Source of the DNA: Galaxea fascicularis
Lineage: Eukaryota; Cnidaria; Anthozoa; Scleractinia; Euphylliidae
Assembly: GCA_948470475.1 (NCBI GenBank)
Contig: OX419341.1
Span: forward strand, 22,821,207 to 22,885,206
Reading direction: 5' to 3'
Length of the DNA stretch: 64,000 nt
Below are positions 35,088 to 41,895 of the stretch, piece after piece. Below the pieces are notes generated by a model that ran no database searches, was not told the origin of the DNA, and saw only the letters and a list, made by a program, of their open reading frames with translations. The position numbers were made by a program, and so were the translations under genes. Positions within the stretch are counted from its first letter, which is position 1, and every line of letters starts with the position of its first letter.

Positions 35088-36937
35088 CCAAGACCCACAT
35101 TGCCTGTACTTTCCCTACTACTATATGAATCTTCTTTCCCGCAGAGTTACGCAACAAACTTTTGTTCCAATTTGTTAATTTATTTAAAGGGACCAAAACA
35201 TAAGACTTACCTCTGCACGTTGTTGAAGATGTCCCGGTTTGCCCATAGGGACAAGGTGTACCATTTCCTGTAATATGGAAAAAAAAATGTGACGTAAATC
35301 CTGGCTTAAAAAACATTTTCTTTTTCACCGTATGTTTTTGCCAAAGTGAAGCAGTTTTCAGATTGTTGCATACTGTCTCACGTTCACACTTGCTTGCGGG
35401 TGTGTAAGCATCTAGCCACATACAGGGCCTCCCATGTATACAAACACCTACAAAAACATTTGAAAACTGCCGGACGTTGTGTTCCTCGACTTATTGTCCT
35501 AGCATTGTAAGTCACTATAACAATTAATAATAATAATAATAATAATAGTAGTTATAGTAATTTTTTACTTATTAGGCGCAAATTAGCATGTGGATATGAT
35601 TAAATGTGCCTTACAATAATAAGCTTTACGATTCGAAATTCTTTACCATTCTCAAATAAAACCAAATCGAATCGAATGTTGATTTTTGGAGAGAGGGGAA
35701 AACCGGAGTACCCATGAGCCAATCTCATGAATTCTATTAATTGAACAAGAAATTCTCCACTAATTTGACAACAGACATTATGGCCATTCTAGCCGGATTA
35801 ATGTTTCAAATGTTCAGATCAATCATAATTCTATTTTGAGCAAATGCTTCTGTACAAGAAGCGTGACTTAAAGTATTTTAAGCTTGTTGCACGATCTGTG
35901 AATTTTTGAGCGTATGTAATTTATCCCTACCCTTACAAATCAACTACATATCAGGATCCTCACCTACAGAAGTCGGTGGTTCTTTTGAAAAGGCTCTTAG
36001 TTAGCGTGAGATATAATCCTCGCTGCCATGGTTAAAGCTTTAAAATTCTGCTTTTCGAATATCTAAAGTCTCAACTGCACAAATAAGCACAAACGATTAG
36101 AGCCCAGGTGTTTTGCAAACCGACGGTCACGAGTTCCAGTCGTGACAAAAGCGGTCGTCGTCATGACAACGACCGTGTAAAGTATTGGTAGCTGACTGCT
36201 GTGGCTGATACTTGGTTATAACATTTCATTTTTCCCAAGCTCGCAAAGCTGATCAGCCATGAAGCCTCCTTCCTTTTTCTAATTGTTTGGTATTCCAAAC
36301 TAAGACATAATTCTTCCAGGCAGTTGGCAAAACGTGATTTGAAGAAACTGATTGTCGGGCATTAGTCTATTTGACACCTTCAGAATTCCGGCTACTGGGT
36401 ATATTGACACAGTGTATATAAAAAAAGTCTACAATCGACTTTCAATCTCATTTTCTTACCAGCGCAGTATGCAACGTTACGTTGATAAGCCGGTTGAAGG
36501 TAATAAAGGAAAAAGTCAGGATTTCCAGAACAACGCTTGACACTCACGTAGAACGAAAAGAAACAACCATTTCTCCTTTCAAGGAAGTTAACACAGGCCT
36601 TGATGCTAACCACAGGATCCGTAGGGCTGGCAGGATGATTGCCAGTGGTGCCATCTAGCCAAATTGGAGACTTCGTGCCACAACGATTTGTGCTCACTTT
36701 GCTGGTCGGCATTTGTCCCCCAACGAAGCTTGTAAACCGGTACCATCCTCTTTTAAGATCCTTGTCACATAATGCAACTTGGCCTAATTTCCACTTGCTC
36801 TCTACACTGCGGCGAGAATTGTCAATCTCTTTGTGATTAGTCTTATAACAGCAGTTGTTGCAAGCTTGTTGGCCAAAAGAATAAGATAAAACGCATAGGA
36901 AAGTCACACATTTGATAGGAAACCAGATAAGATCCAT
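631..36937 (-). CDS. VWDE-like: VWDE-like D8C/vWD/EGF/SEA transmembrane protein, 32 coding exons
   Basis: Spliced model of 5559 bp (1852 aa). Coding exons in transcript order: 36937-36460, 35267-35211, 34871-34576, 33551-33456, 32275-31958, 31748-31663, 30952-30883, 30313-30086, 28071-27908, 26354-25928, 24458-24175, 23345-23231, 22295-22032, 21630-21516, 20712-20308, 19412-19302, 17224-17111, 16731-16618, 16145-16035, 14803-14609, 14487-14374, 13844-13731, 12973-12860, 12642-12529, 11327-11214, 10591-10478, 9573-9460, 9173-9063, 4342-4242, 2773-2715, 2117-1963, 917-631. All junctions use GT/AG and keep frame, which is strong internal support. Domain order matches the von Willebrand factor D and EGF domain protein family: signal peptide, D8C, Ig-like, vWD, middle region, EGF array. 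The SEA plus transmembrane end is an addition I do not associate with vertebrate VWDE. Likely a secretory-pathway, cell-surface adhesion or matrix protein. Function is inferred from domains only. Exact exon edges could shift by a few bases, and no polyadenylation signal was found below 631. Confidence 0.85.
1235..1355. repeat. Short palindromic MITE
   Basis: Left end GGGCCGAGTTGCTCGAAGCA at 1235 is mirrored by GCTTCGAGCAATTCGGCCC ending 1355, with inner arms AGCGCTAACC / GGTTAGCGGT. About 35-bp arms flank an AT-rich centre. It sits in the last intron of the VWDE-like gene. Family unknown. Confidence 0.7.
2779..2937 (-). repeat. tRNA-derived SINE fragment
   Basis: On the minus strand the sequence starts GGGTGGAAGGGTTGGCGCAG and continues GTGGTGAAAGCACTCG, which looks like an RNA polymerase III A box. 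A degenerate B-box-like block (CCCGTGTTACCCTGGA) follows. The tail ends in an ATAAATAAATTT run just before the acceptor of exon 30 (2773). Its tail may therefore contribute part of the acceptor region, which is inference. Confidence 0.5.
2998..3060. repeat. Perfect 27-bp-arm hairpin
   Basis: AAATTTTGTATGAAAAAGGT... at 2998-3024 is the exact reverse complement of 3034-3060, with a 9-base loop. It abuts the next MITE. It has no protein-coding meaning. Confidence 0.85.
3070..3380. mobile_element. Harbinger-like MITE with TAA target duplication
   Basis: Termini AGCCGCTGTT at 3070 and AACAGCGGCT ending 3380 are inverted repeats that extend inward (TTTTAGCTG / CAGCTAAAA). TAA occurs immediately on both sides (3067-3069 and 3381-3383). 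A 3-bp TWA-type duplication is typical of PIF/Harbinger elements. About 311 bp, with no transposase. Confidence 0.65.
4474..6514. mobile_element. 2-kb foldback element (palindrome A)
   Basis: Terminal inverted repeat GGGTCCGTGCACGGTTCGTC at 4474 matches the reverse complement ending 6514. The arms run about 630 bp (4474-5108 against 5885-6514). AAAA flanks both ends. Each arm contains tandem units resembling AAACGATAAAACGGAAGT. A second, nested inverted repeat (about 5105-5180 against 5500-5567, GTGTTGGATCACTTCAAATG) lies in the centre. No long credible ORF, so it is probably a non-autonomous foldback or MITE-like element in an intron of the VWDE-like gene. Confidence 0.75.
6671..8926. mobile_element. 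2.26-kb palindromic DNA transposon (palindrome B), 6-bp TSD
   Basis: Termini TACGGTGGCCCAC (6671) and GTGGGCCACCGTA (ending 8926) are inverted, with CACCTT as an exact 6-bp direct repeat on both sides (6665-6670 and 8927-8932). The two arms, about 1.1 kb each, are almost identical and meet near 7800, leaving a centre of roughly 60-100 bases. The outer 300 bp of each arm is a tandem array of a roughly 20-bp unit resembling AACACAACAATCTTTTCAG. There is no transposase gene. The ends match the element at 40272-42270, so the two belong to one family. TAY ends with 6-bp duplications fit IS3EU-type transposons as I remember them. Confidence 0.8.
9460..14487 (-). CDS. VWDE-like exons 21-27: seven one-exon EGF domains
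   Basis: Seven exons of exactly 114 bp, phase 1-1: 14487-14374, 13844-13731, 12973-12860, 12642-12529, 11327-11214, 10591-10478, 9573-9460. Each encodes one EGF of 38 residues with the calcium-binding pattern [16 protein letters not shown] or [16 protein letters not shown]. Exons 22, 24 and 27 are nearly identical at DNA level, and exons 23 and 25 form a second near-identical type, so the block grew by recent tandem duplication. In exon 24 the fifth Cys is Trp (CSWAAGY in place of CSCAAGY), caused by TGC to TGG. Frame and splice sites remain intact. Confidence 0.88.
9574..9725. repeat. Intron segment duplicated at 13845-13985
   Basis: The sequence just upstream of exon 27 (TGCGTGTGGCTACTGCTTAA, TTATTCTCGTG, GGATGCGAAAC) recurs beside exon 22 at about 13845-13985 with few changes. 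The duplicated unit therefore included intron as well as exon, and the event is fairly recent. Confidence 0.75.
9831..9853. repeat. Poly-T tract in intron
   Basis: About 20 consecutive T on the plus strand, in the intron between exons 26 and 27 of the VWDE-like gene. It could be the poly(A) tail of a minus-strand retroposon, but no body is recognisable. Confidence 0.5.
10260..10400. repeat. CAGA/GACA-rich simple sequence
   Basis: Imperfect AGAC/CAGA repeats (ACAGTCAAACAGACAGTC). Low-complexity intronic DNA beside exon 26. Open frames here are artefacts of composition. Confidence 0.7.
10940..11057. repeat. Half copy of a palindromic MITE family
   Basis: The segment AATCGAATGTGGTTTAGCGT through GACTCACGAGGCGCAGCC is nearly identical to one arm of the full palindrome at 17761-17959 and to the copy at 18540-18660. 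Only one arm is present here. Confidence 0.75.
14609..19412 (-). CDS. VWDE-like exons 16-20: EGF domains split across exons
   Basis: Exons 16-19 (19412-19302, 17224-17111, 16731-16618, 16145-16035) are 111-114 bp, all phase 1-1, and each holds the second half of one EGF and the first half of the next. The split falls after the third Cys (CxNNG / xC). Asn/Asp-x-Asp/Asn-Glu motifs such as [10 protein letters not shown] and [10 protein letters not shown] point to calcium-binding EGF domains. Exon 20 (14803-14609) completes one EGF and adds a variant EGF with [11 protein letters not shown] and [12 protein letters not shown]. This split-EGF layout differs from the downstream exons 21-27, where each exon is one whole EGF. 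Confidence 0.87.
16180..16440. repeat. Rearranged tRNA-derived SINE
   Basis: The minus strand at about 16303-16250 has a B-box region (GGTCACGGGTTCAAGCCCC, GTTGAAGTCCTGAATTTTTT). The matching A-box head (AGTTCAGTTGGTAGAGCATC) lies at 16410-16430 on the plus strand. Head and body are thus inverted to each other within one 260-bp stretch. The piece also has short palindromic arms (CATATGA). This is not a functional tRNA gene. Confidence 0.6.
17761..17959. mobile_element. Full palindromic MITE, about 98-bp arms
   Basis: TATTTAACAAATCGAATGTG at 17761 mirrors the end at 17959. The arms meet at CGCAGCCGAGTGAG. Same family as the pieces at 10940 and 18540. Located in the intron between exons 16 and 17. 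Confidence 0.8.
18540..18665. repeat. Partial copy of the same palindromic MITE
   Basis: GACTATTTGTGAACTCACTC through CTAAACCACATTCGATTTGT repeats one arm and the centre of the 17761-17959 element with small deletions. A further short arm copy (CTCTTATCGACAACG) lies at about 18750-18770. Confidence 0.7.
18821..19262. mobile_element. 440-bp MITE with long inverted repeats
   Basis: The left segment AACCAAATCAATGCGCGCGC, TCTGATTGGTCAATCAT, CATGGAAATTT is mirrored at 19185-19262 (AAATTTCCATGAG, GATTGACCAATCAGAGCGCG, TTGATTTGGTTAT). Inner arms around 18980 and 19120 (TATAGACCACAA / TTGTGGTCTA) also pair. Intronic, between exons 15 and 16. Confidence 0.75.
20308..23345 (-). CDS. VWDE-like exons 12-15: VWDE core modules, cadherin-like domain and EGF
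   Basis: Exon 12 (23345-23231) reads [13 protein letters not shown] and [10 protein letters not shown]. Exon 13 (22295-22032) has [16 protein letters not shown] and [17 protein letters not shown]. Exon 14 (21630-21516) is a six-Cys module [15 protein letters not shown] to CQQCLPEV. These match the VWDE core pattern of a sequence with SNDG, DSVCxxC and a CxINxxC module. Exon 15 (20712-20308) starts with a cadherin/Ig-like beta domain ([24 protein letters not shown]) and then an EGF ([21 protein letters not shown]). Two donors exist after exon 13. Only GTAATC at 22031 keeps phase with exon 14, so the later GTAAAA at 21967 was not used. Confidence 0.83.
21056..21155. repeat. (TGAC/GGAC)n microsatellite
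   Basis: Tandem GGAC then TGAC/TCAC tetramers, for example CTGACTGACTGACTCACTGA. Intronic simple repeat. Confidence 0.85.
21290..21456. mobile_element. MITE with GTCAGAACTGGCC ends
   Basis: The left end AGTCAGAACTGGCCAGCC and the right end GGCCGGCCAGTTTTGATTAA are inverted. A second copy with the same ends lies at 31187-31376 and a degenerate one at about 30424-30612. Confidence 0.7.
22438..22516. other. G-run-rich tract
   Basis: Runs of G (GGGGTGGGGGGGGC, then GGGGGACGGGAAGGGGGGGG) over 80 bases on the plus strand satisfy a loose G-quadruplex pattern. Intronic, upstream of exon 13. Confidence 0.6.
24175..26354 (-). CDS. VWDE-like exons 10-11: middle region with furin-like site and one EGF
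   Basis: Exon 10 (26354-25928) starts [13 protein letters not shown], has CACDG and two further cysteines, and a basic motif HRRRKRSV at about residues 691-698 (RRRKR at 692-696), a strong proprotein-convertase (furin) consensus. The following segment ([14 protein letters not shown]) fits the helical region that follows vWD in VWDE proteins. Exon 11 (24458-24175) carries NxT/S sites, a Pro/Thr linker and an EGF-like module ([18 protein letters not shown]). If cleaved, the D8C-vWD part would be separated from, or disulfide-held to, the EGF-transmembrane part. Exon 10-11 junction is phase 0, exon 11-12 phase 2. Confidence 0.83.
27908..31748 (-). CDS. VWDE-like exons 6-9: von Willebrand factor type D domain
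   Basis: Exon 6 (31748-31663) begins the vWD domain with [13 protein letters not shown]. The tiny 70-bp exon 7 (30952-30883) gives [18 protein letters not shown]. Exon 8 (30313-30086) gives [18 protein letters not shown] and a beta-rich continuation. Exon 9 (28071-27908) ends it with [17 protein letters not shown] and a Cys (GLCTYEQNQ). The DPHY start, the FVLY strand, the CNCGV block and the late GLC correspond to the usual vWD landmarks. Exon 7 is too short to stand out as an ORF, and was found because exons 6 and 8 do not share a phase without it. The Penelope-like element lies in the intron between exons 8 and 9. Confidence 0.87.
28462..29064 (+). pseudogene. GIY-YIG endonuclease part of Penelope-like polymerase (N-terminal truncated)
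   Basis: About 200 residues are open. The ATG is probably not a true start, because reverse-transcriptase sequence should precede it. Visible blocks are a Cys cluster [15 protein letters not shown], a nuclease core LIYNAQI with [17 protein letters not shown] (YIG half of GIY-YIG plus the conserved Arg and His), [10 protein letters not shown] and a C-terminal [11 protein letters not shown]. This is the typical tail of cnidarian Penelope-like elements. The whole RT domain is missing, so the copy cannot move on its own. Confidence 0.78.
29284..29322 (+). ncRNA. Hammerhead ribozyme of Penelope-like element
   Basis: Core CTGATGA (29288-29294) is followed by stem II GTGC/GCAC with loop ATA (29295-29305), then GAAA (29306-29309). 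A minimal stem III C:G with loop TCAGA follows, and then TC with the cleavage-site C at 29318. Stem I is CTGC (29284-29287) with GCAG (29319-29322). All invariant positions I know for the motif are present. The very short stem III matches the minimal forms reported from Penelope-like elements, which may need dimer formation for activity. Confidence 0.8.
31187..31376. mobile_element. MITE with GTCAGAACTGGCC ends, second copy
   Basis: Left AAGTCAGAACTGGCCAACC and right GGCCGGCCAGTTCTGACTAA are inverted. It shares internal sequence (TTTTGAAAATCAAATACGCT) with the copy at 21290-21456. Intron between exons 6 and 7. Confidence 0.75.
31958..32275 (-). CDS. VWDE-like exon 5: pre-vWD conserved region
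   Basis: A single 318-bp exon, phase 0 at both ends, encodes about residues 310-415. It starts [15 protein letters not shown] and contains beta-rich stretches ([30 protein letters not shown]) with three cysteines, ending GYFGLPTVW. It joins directly to the vWD start exon. I do not recognise a named domain. Position between the Ig-like segment and vWD fits the VWDE family, where the matching region is also uncharacterised. Confidence 0.8.
33262..33360. repeat. GGCTAA/GGGCAA hexamer-like array
   Basis: Imperfect hexamers (GGCTAAGGCTAAGGCTAGGG, then GGGCAAGGGCAAATGCAAGG). It resembles degenerate telomere-like repeat but the unit drifts, so it is treated as a short intronic satellite. Confidence 0.6.
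33456..35267 (-). CDS. VWDE-like exons 2-4: linker and Ig-like VWDE domain
   Basis: Exon 2 (35267-35211) is a 57-bp linker with a [12 protein letters not shown] motif. Exon 3 (34871-34576) encodes an Ig-like fold: [30 protein letters not shown], and Cys pairs around FCKP and PCPGV. Exon 4 (33551-33456) continues it with [10 protein letters not shown] and ends FAGIK. The WYxDG and C-x-V strands are what the Ig-like segment of VWDE looks like. For exon 3, an acceptor at 34860 would break the phase with exon 2. The upstream acceptor (TTAATAAG, exon start 34871) restores it and has the better pyrimidine tract. The intron between exons 2 and 3 carries a long ATT microsatellite. Confidence 0.82.
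34963..35088. repeat. (ATT)n microsatellite
   Basis: About 125 bp of ATT/TTA triplets with a few GTT units, in the intron between exons 2 and 3 of the VWDE-like gene. All poly-Ile or poly-Leu frames here are artefacts. Confidence 0.9.
36460..36937 (-). CDS. VWDE-like exon 1: start, signal peptide and D8C domain
   Basis: The ATG at 36937-36935 opens a hydrophobic leader ([22 protein letters not shown]) followed by a Cys-rich domain at about residues 23-159. The domain contains GWYRF, a Cys near [15 protein letters not shown], and a run ending in VAYCAG. This pattern (WYRF, W-x-G, HP, paired cysteines, YYLQP-x-C-YC) is that of the D8C module of uromodulin/GP2/OIT3 and the N terminus of VWDE proteins. 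The exon ends in phase 1 before GTAAGA at 36459. The start is chosen because it is the only Met directly before a signal-type segment. Upstream to about 37.2 kb no other coding exon is seen. Confidence 0.88.
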
Positions 36938-37779
36938 CTTCGGTCAAATGCTTACGAAAAACATCCTAGACGATAAACTCCTGCAGTTACTTCTTGCGTC
37001 ACACTTCATTTTGGTCGCCAGATTTGTTGTAGCATCCGAAGGACAACAAAAGTATTGTAACATTGAAACGTGTCACCGAAGTTAAAATTAGAAAGAGTGA
37101 TAGCATATCTAATCACGTTGGCATCCAATTGCAAGCGTTTATAATAACTACTTCCCCTCCTCGCTGAAACAAGGTTAAAAGTTCACACAAACGCAAACAA
37201 TCGCGACATCACGAAGTTGGCTGACAGACTCCACCTCACAAGATTGGCTGAGGAAACGATAAACAGGCGAGAGAAGAACAAACGGAAACAAACCGACAAG
37301 CACGGTTTCGTGCTTTCTTGCTTTACTCTTAGGAAATTACTTATTTATTTACTTATTTATTTTTTAGTACATTCTAATTTTTTATATTTCTATAATTATA
37401 TACTTTATATATTTATAAACATTTATAATATTTTTGTTCTAACTCCTAGTACAGTTTTCAACTGTTTTAGGAGTATCACTGAAGTGACCTTCGCGATCGC
37501 ATTTACACTGTTCGTGACTAACCTGGTCCAAATCAAGTACACGAATCGCATATCGCTTACACTATACCATAAACACTGTACAAGGTTCACTGAAATTTAA
37601 TAGTATAGCCATGGCTTTCATGGTTCGTGCCATTTTAAGCTATGAAATTAGACTCAGCGGAATAATTAATATAAATTTTAGTTTTCACGATTAGGTCCTT
37701 TCCCATTACTAACATTAAATTAAAATAACTGAGGTAACACTCACCCTACAGGAATTCACTCAAAAACAGATACAATATT

Positions 37780-37805
37780 GTACTCATGAGAGAAGTCTTT
37801 ATTAA
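37780..37805 (-). terminator. Polyadenylation signal of TSP1 copy 1
   Basis: TTTATT on the plus strand at 37798-37803 reads AATAAA on the minus strand, about 155 bases after the proposed TGA. Right distance and strand for the 3' end of the TSP1 gene. Confidence 0.55.
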
Positions 37806-37958
37806 AATTAATATTGCGCCATCCTATAGCTTTGAAGATTAACTCCAAAGCAAGGTAACTCTCCAGATTTTCGCCGAAGGTTTATACAAGGCAAATGAGC
37901 GATTTTCGAACTGTAGTTACTTGCGTTAAAAGCGAGAGCCCAGACAAGGTGTTCTTCA

Positions 37959-38756
37959 TCAAGAATTGCACAGGGGTTTGTTAACATCAACTGTGAGCGT
38001 TAAAACCACTGTTGTCGTTGAGTACCTGTAGTTGATGAACCTAACCTACTACTTAATGCGTGACCACTTACTTTTGTGCTGACAACAATTTCCAAGATAA
38101 CCTGGCTTGCAGAAACATTTTCCATTTAGCAAAGTTCCCTGGTTAACACAAAATGTGGGCTCGCAAGGTCGTGTTTTAAGTAACGCCGTCACATTACACG
38201 GTTTACCGCCACACTGCTCTCTTTTTGCGACGTGTCTTCTGCTTATTTGGGAGTTTGCACATTGCAGTGACGAACACACGTTCCATGAGGACCAGGCAGA
38301 GTATTGACAGTCAACTGCCTTTGTTCCATAACACACCTTAGTTTCTTGTAGGTTTGGGGGGCAGACCCTTCCACCGCAAGACGAGTTTGTTACTAATATA
38401 GACCTTGTTCTGTGTTGCACGCCAGGGATCGCGCACTGTGCGGCACTGCATGGCGACCAAGAAGACCAAGAACTGACAATGCAGTCTACTGGTCTATGTC
38501 CATAGCAAGCCATACTTTGCATCAGATGGTATGGACAGGTCCCACCGCAAATTGCACCTACCCTTATATCTCTATATCTCCATCTAGAGCCAAGACGCCC
38601 ACACATGTAAACACTGCACGAAGACCACGAGTACCACTGAGTTACAATACAATTTCTTGGGGAACAGCTGTTCCGGCGACGACGAGTCCCACAGGAAGTT
38701 TCAGTTATTAGACTTACAACAAAAATAATGAGGGCCGCGATCTGTTTTGAAGGCAT
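37959..38756 (-). CDS. Secreted three-TSP1-repeat protein (copy 1), two exons
   Basis: Exon 1 coding 38756-38072 (685 bp, phase 1) splices at AAAA|GTAAGTGG to a candidate last exon 37990-37959, which adds IDVNKPLCNS and TGA. An AATAAA on the minus strand at 37803-37798 fits the 3' end. The protein is about 238 aa. It has a hydrophobic leader (MPSKQIAALIIFVVSLITET), an Arg-rich stretch (RRRR), then TSP1 repeats at about 36-90, 91-146 and 147-205, with WYSWSSC, WSSWSPC and WSSWNVC. These are WxxW motifs, candidate C-mannosylation sites. A Cys-rich end follows (CVNQGTLLNGKCFCKPGYLG then CC), EGF-like. Likely an extracellular matrix or adhesion ligand. The small last exon is the less certain part. 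Confidence 0.8.
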
Positions 38757-38949
38757 AATGATGCTTGTATCATATCCTGATATATATCTGTTGATGCGGT
38801 TGTTGCTGCTTGAGAATACCTATTGGAACATGTTGGTTTTGGCAGAAGAGCTGTTATGACGAAATTCCAATTTGCACTGAGAAAATGGTTTAAAGCAAAC
38901 CGTCCGTCGAACAACGGATGGTTTGGAGTTAAACTCACCTCTGAAAGTA

Positions 38950-40265
38950 ACTCTCATAAGTGAGAATACGTGACGTCCAAAACACAGTAAGACTAACTCC
39001 GTGACAATGAACTTGTTTTCAGCGGGGATATGGGTTGCCAGCAGGGAGAAAACTTGATTGGAAGGAGTCGTTTAAAGAAGGTAAATTGAAAAGAAGAAAA
39101 ATCCAATTCTGGAATGAATAAACGATTTCTTTTCTTCATATGGCATGCCACCTTCGGGTGCAAGACGGTCGTTTACGGGAGGTGGTCGCTTAAGTAAAAA
39201 ATCAACAAAATAAACCCAAAACTGAATTGATTAACTAATTTCATAACGACATTACCCTTTTGGTAAATATAGGCTTCAAGAAAAGATTCAAAGCACTAGC
39301 ATGTTTTACACTGAATAACGCTTGGGAAATCTTATCATTATTTTTAATGATTTTGTAGCAGATCTCAGTCGTGTCCACCTACAGATTTAATTATAGCCAT
39401 CTTTTTCGCATGTAAACTGTTATTATATGTCGCGGTTTCCTCAGGAAAATCATACCTGGTTTTAAACCAAAATCTACACCCATTTTCAGACCGAAACGAC
39501 TTGAAAACCATACTCTTTGGGGCGGCACATACCTATATAGCTTATATAGGGGAATACCCCCTCTCCCTCCCCCTCCCCCAGCCCCTGTTGCGAAGTAAGC
39601 ATTTTTCTTTCAGTTTCTATCTTGTTAAGCTGTTCGACTGTGCCACAAGACTTTAGAAATACAAGATCCTTATCGAATATGACTCCCCTTTTAATTTTGT
39701 TAGTTCATCATTTTTTTTTTTTTTTTGGAGATTGTCGATACTGATTTATATTTAATCAGTATTAATCTAAGCCTAAAATGGTTCACTCCGTGGCTGCTGT
39801 CAGAAGTATTAGTTGGCGGTATTTAGCCTGCGTAGAGGAAGCGGTTGCTTTCAAACAGCCCTGACCGCATTCTGGCCCGAATTTGACTTGTAATAAAAGT
39901 GACTATCCAACCTTCCAAAAGGTAGTTATTGCATGCAACTGAATTTCTCTCCTGAACACGCTCCACTGCTGTGAGTTTTTAAATTCAAATACGATAATCG
40001 TACGAGACGGCAAGCGCATGGCCTGTATAACAGGCGTTGAGCAGAGTGCAAGGGAGAGAAAAACAAACGCCTGTTGCCAGTCTACTGTTCAATTTCTTCG
40101 GCCTCCCTTCCCCAACCCCCCCCCCTCCCCCCAATTCCCACCGACTCACTCAGTCAAGTAGACTTACGCCAATATTTTTTTTTGTTCACAAAAATAGAAA
40201 CGCAAACTCTTAAATGGTGTAGTCATTTTTCAAGCCAGATTCTCGCTGTGCGCTATCAAAGAAGA
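38950..40265. other. Intergenic stretch, no gene seen
   Basis: AT-rich with a C-rich tract near 39558-39590 (CCCCCTCTCCCTCCCCCTCC) and another at 40096-40135. No exon with domain support. It is the 5' flank of TSP1 copy 1 on the minus strand. Confidence 0.5.
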
Positions 40266-40662
40266 GTTATTTATGGTGGCCCATTAGGGCCATAGAGTTT
40301 TTTATGTCTTTCAAGGTTTTTTTTTTTCTTAATTTAAGTTTCTTTTTTTTTTCCTTTTATTTTCGGTCTCTTCTATTTTTTTATTTTTTTTGTTTTATTT
40401 TATCTATTTAGTTTTCAAAATTTATTTACTGTAATTATCTTGCAAAAAAAAAGAGAAAATAAAAACAAAACAAAATAAAAAGTAAAAAAAAAGACATTTT
40501 TTTTAAATTTAGAAATTAAACCAAAAAATTGCACGTGACCCATGAGGGCCATAGGCCCACAGAGGCCATAGCCCATCAGACAGTTCGACTTCAGATATCC
40601 CACAATGCACTTTGGGTTTGTTCTTATGCCATGTGCTTAACACCGTTGGTGATTTTTACAAA

Positions 40663-40764
40663 ATGTCCAAGCGAAAAAAGCAGGATTGGGATGCGTTTAG
40701 AGCAAAAGTAGGCAAGAGTTTTGGTATCCACACATCTTGCGATGACCATCAAGTGACATTGTGA
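40663..40764 (+). CDS. Short ORF inside the transposon
   Basis: Starts MSKRKKQDWDAFRAKVGKSF just inside the left TIR and stops after 33 codons, possibly because an intron follows. Basic, otherwise unrecognised. It mirrors the integrase-like gene that starts just inside the right TIR. It could be the first exon of a second element-encoded protein, or chance. Confidence 0.3.
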   Translation: MSKRKKQDWDAFRAKVGKSFGIHTSCDDHQVTL

Positions 40765-41412
40765 AATTTGGTCCCTATTTCATTATAAAATTATAAAGGG
40801 TTACACTTCCTGGGACAAAAGTGGGGGCATTTAGGAGATATTTTGTTATAAATTACTCATGACAGTGTTAACCCTCACTCATATCAGTTGGACATTGTCA
40901 AGAAGGTTTCCTGTATTAACGATGTATACCTCTTAGGGCAGGATAAAGGGGTAACCCTGTTTAAGACCAAATTCCCGAAAACCATACCATGACAGGCTGC
41001 AAGTACCCATTAAGGGAGTACCTCCCTGCCTGGACAATAGTTCCAAAATGACAAATCATGCCAAAGTATAGTGCAGGATTAATGTACTAAAAGAGTTTAG
41101 GAAAATTAGTTACCATTGAAATCTTAACTTCCCTAATTCCAGAGGAAAGAAAATCTACTTAGTCTACAACAAAGAATCAAAAAATAGATTTTATCACTCT
41201 CTTAAACGGAGTATCTTTTTTGGCAAATGTCTGAAACAGGGTATGGTTTTAGGTTAAATGTAAACAGGGTATCAAAAATCGGACGATTTTTGTTTTACAC
41301 AGGGTCAGGGTTTGAGGGTCCGGGCCACACCTCTCCACCCAAGGATATATCGAGTACCCACCCCCCGCCCCCTCCCCAGGCTATTGTACGATCTTTGGAA
41401 CGACTTCTCGAC

Positions 41413-41895
41413 TCATGTCCCACGTAAGATAATTTTAATAAACCTCTCTATGGTAGGGAGAATTATTTCATGTCTTCCTTGAGTTAAAAGGCTTATAAAG
41501 GAACTAAAAAGTTCTGGTTTGCTTACGTTTGATATAAACGCATTCTTTCTCTGTGGCCTTTTAGGTTTTCCAACACCCCCTCTTTCTTCGAGTCCTTGTG
41601 GGTTCACCTCGGTCATCATGGCATATACAAGATTTCTGGGCACGCTCAAGCCATGAACTTCACGGATTTTCTGATGCAAAGCTCTGTATCCGAGTACACT
41701 GCTGGGACCGTTCACCTCTTTCTCAACAGCTTCACGTACATCGTCAATATCCACACTATAATCCGTAAACTGGATGCCGAAATTAACAAAGTCTCAAATC
41801 TCCTTCCGGCGCAAATTTTGCCTCATATATTTGACCAAATCATCCCTCAACTTCTCATTTTCTTGCCAAACACTATTTCTGACTCTCGCGGCCAT
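41413..41895 (-). pseudogene. Integrase-like transposase N-terminal remnant with internal stop
   Basis: From MAARVRNSVWQENEKLRDDL at 41895 the frame reads through NLRRKEI, meets TGA at 41796-41794, and continues in the same frame with NFGIQFTDYSVDIDDVREAV, then GYRALHQKIREVHGLSVPR and VNPQGLEERG. The GYRxxxxxxREVHGxxVPR block followed by VNPxGLExR is what precedes the rve-type integrase core in a widespread animal transposon protein family. The core itself (YxWHxDG, DDE) is absent, because the frame degenerates after about KPKRPQRK. Non-functional remnant. Confidence 0.65.

Noticed and set aside
34913..35178. Poly-Ile / poly-Leu ORFs
   Set aside because: Produced entirely by the ATT microsatellite.
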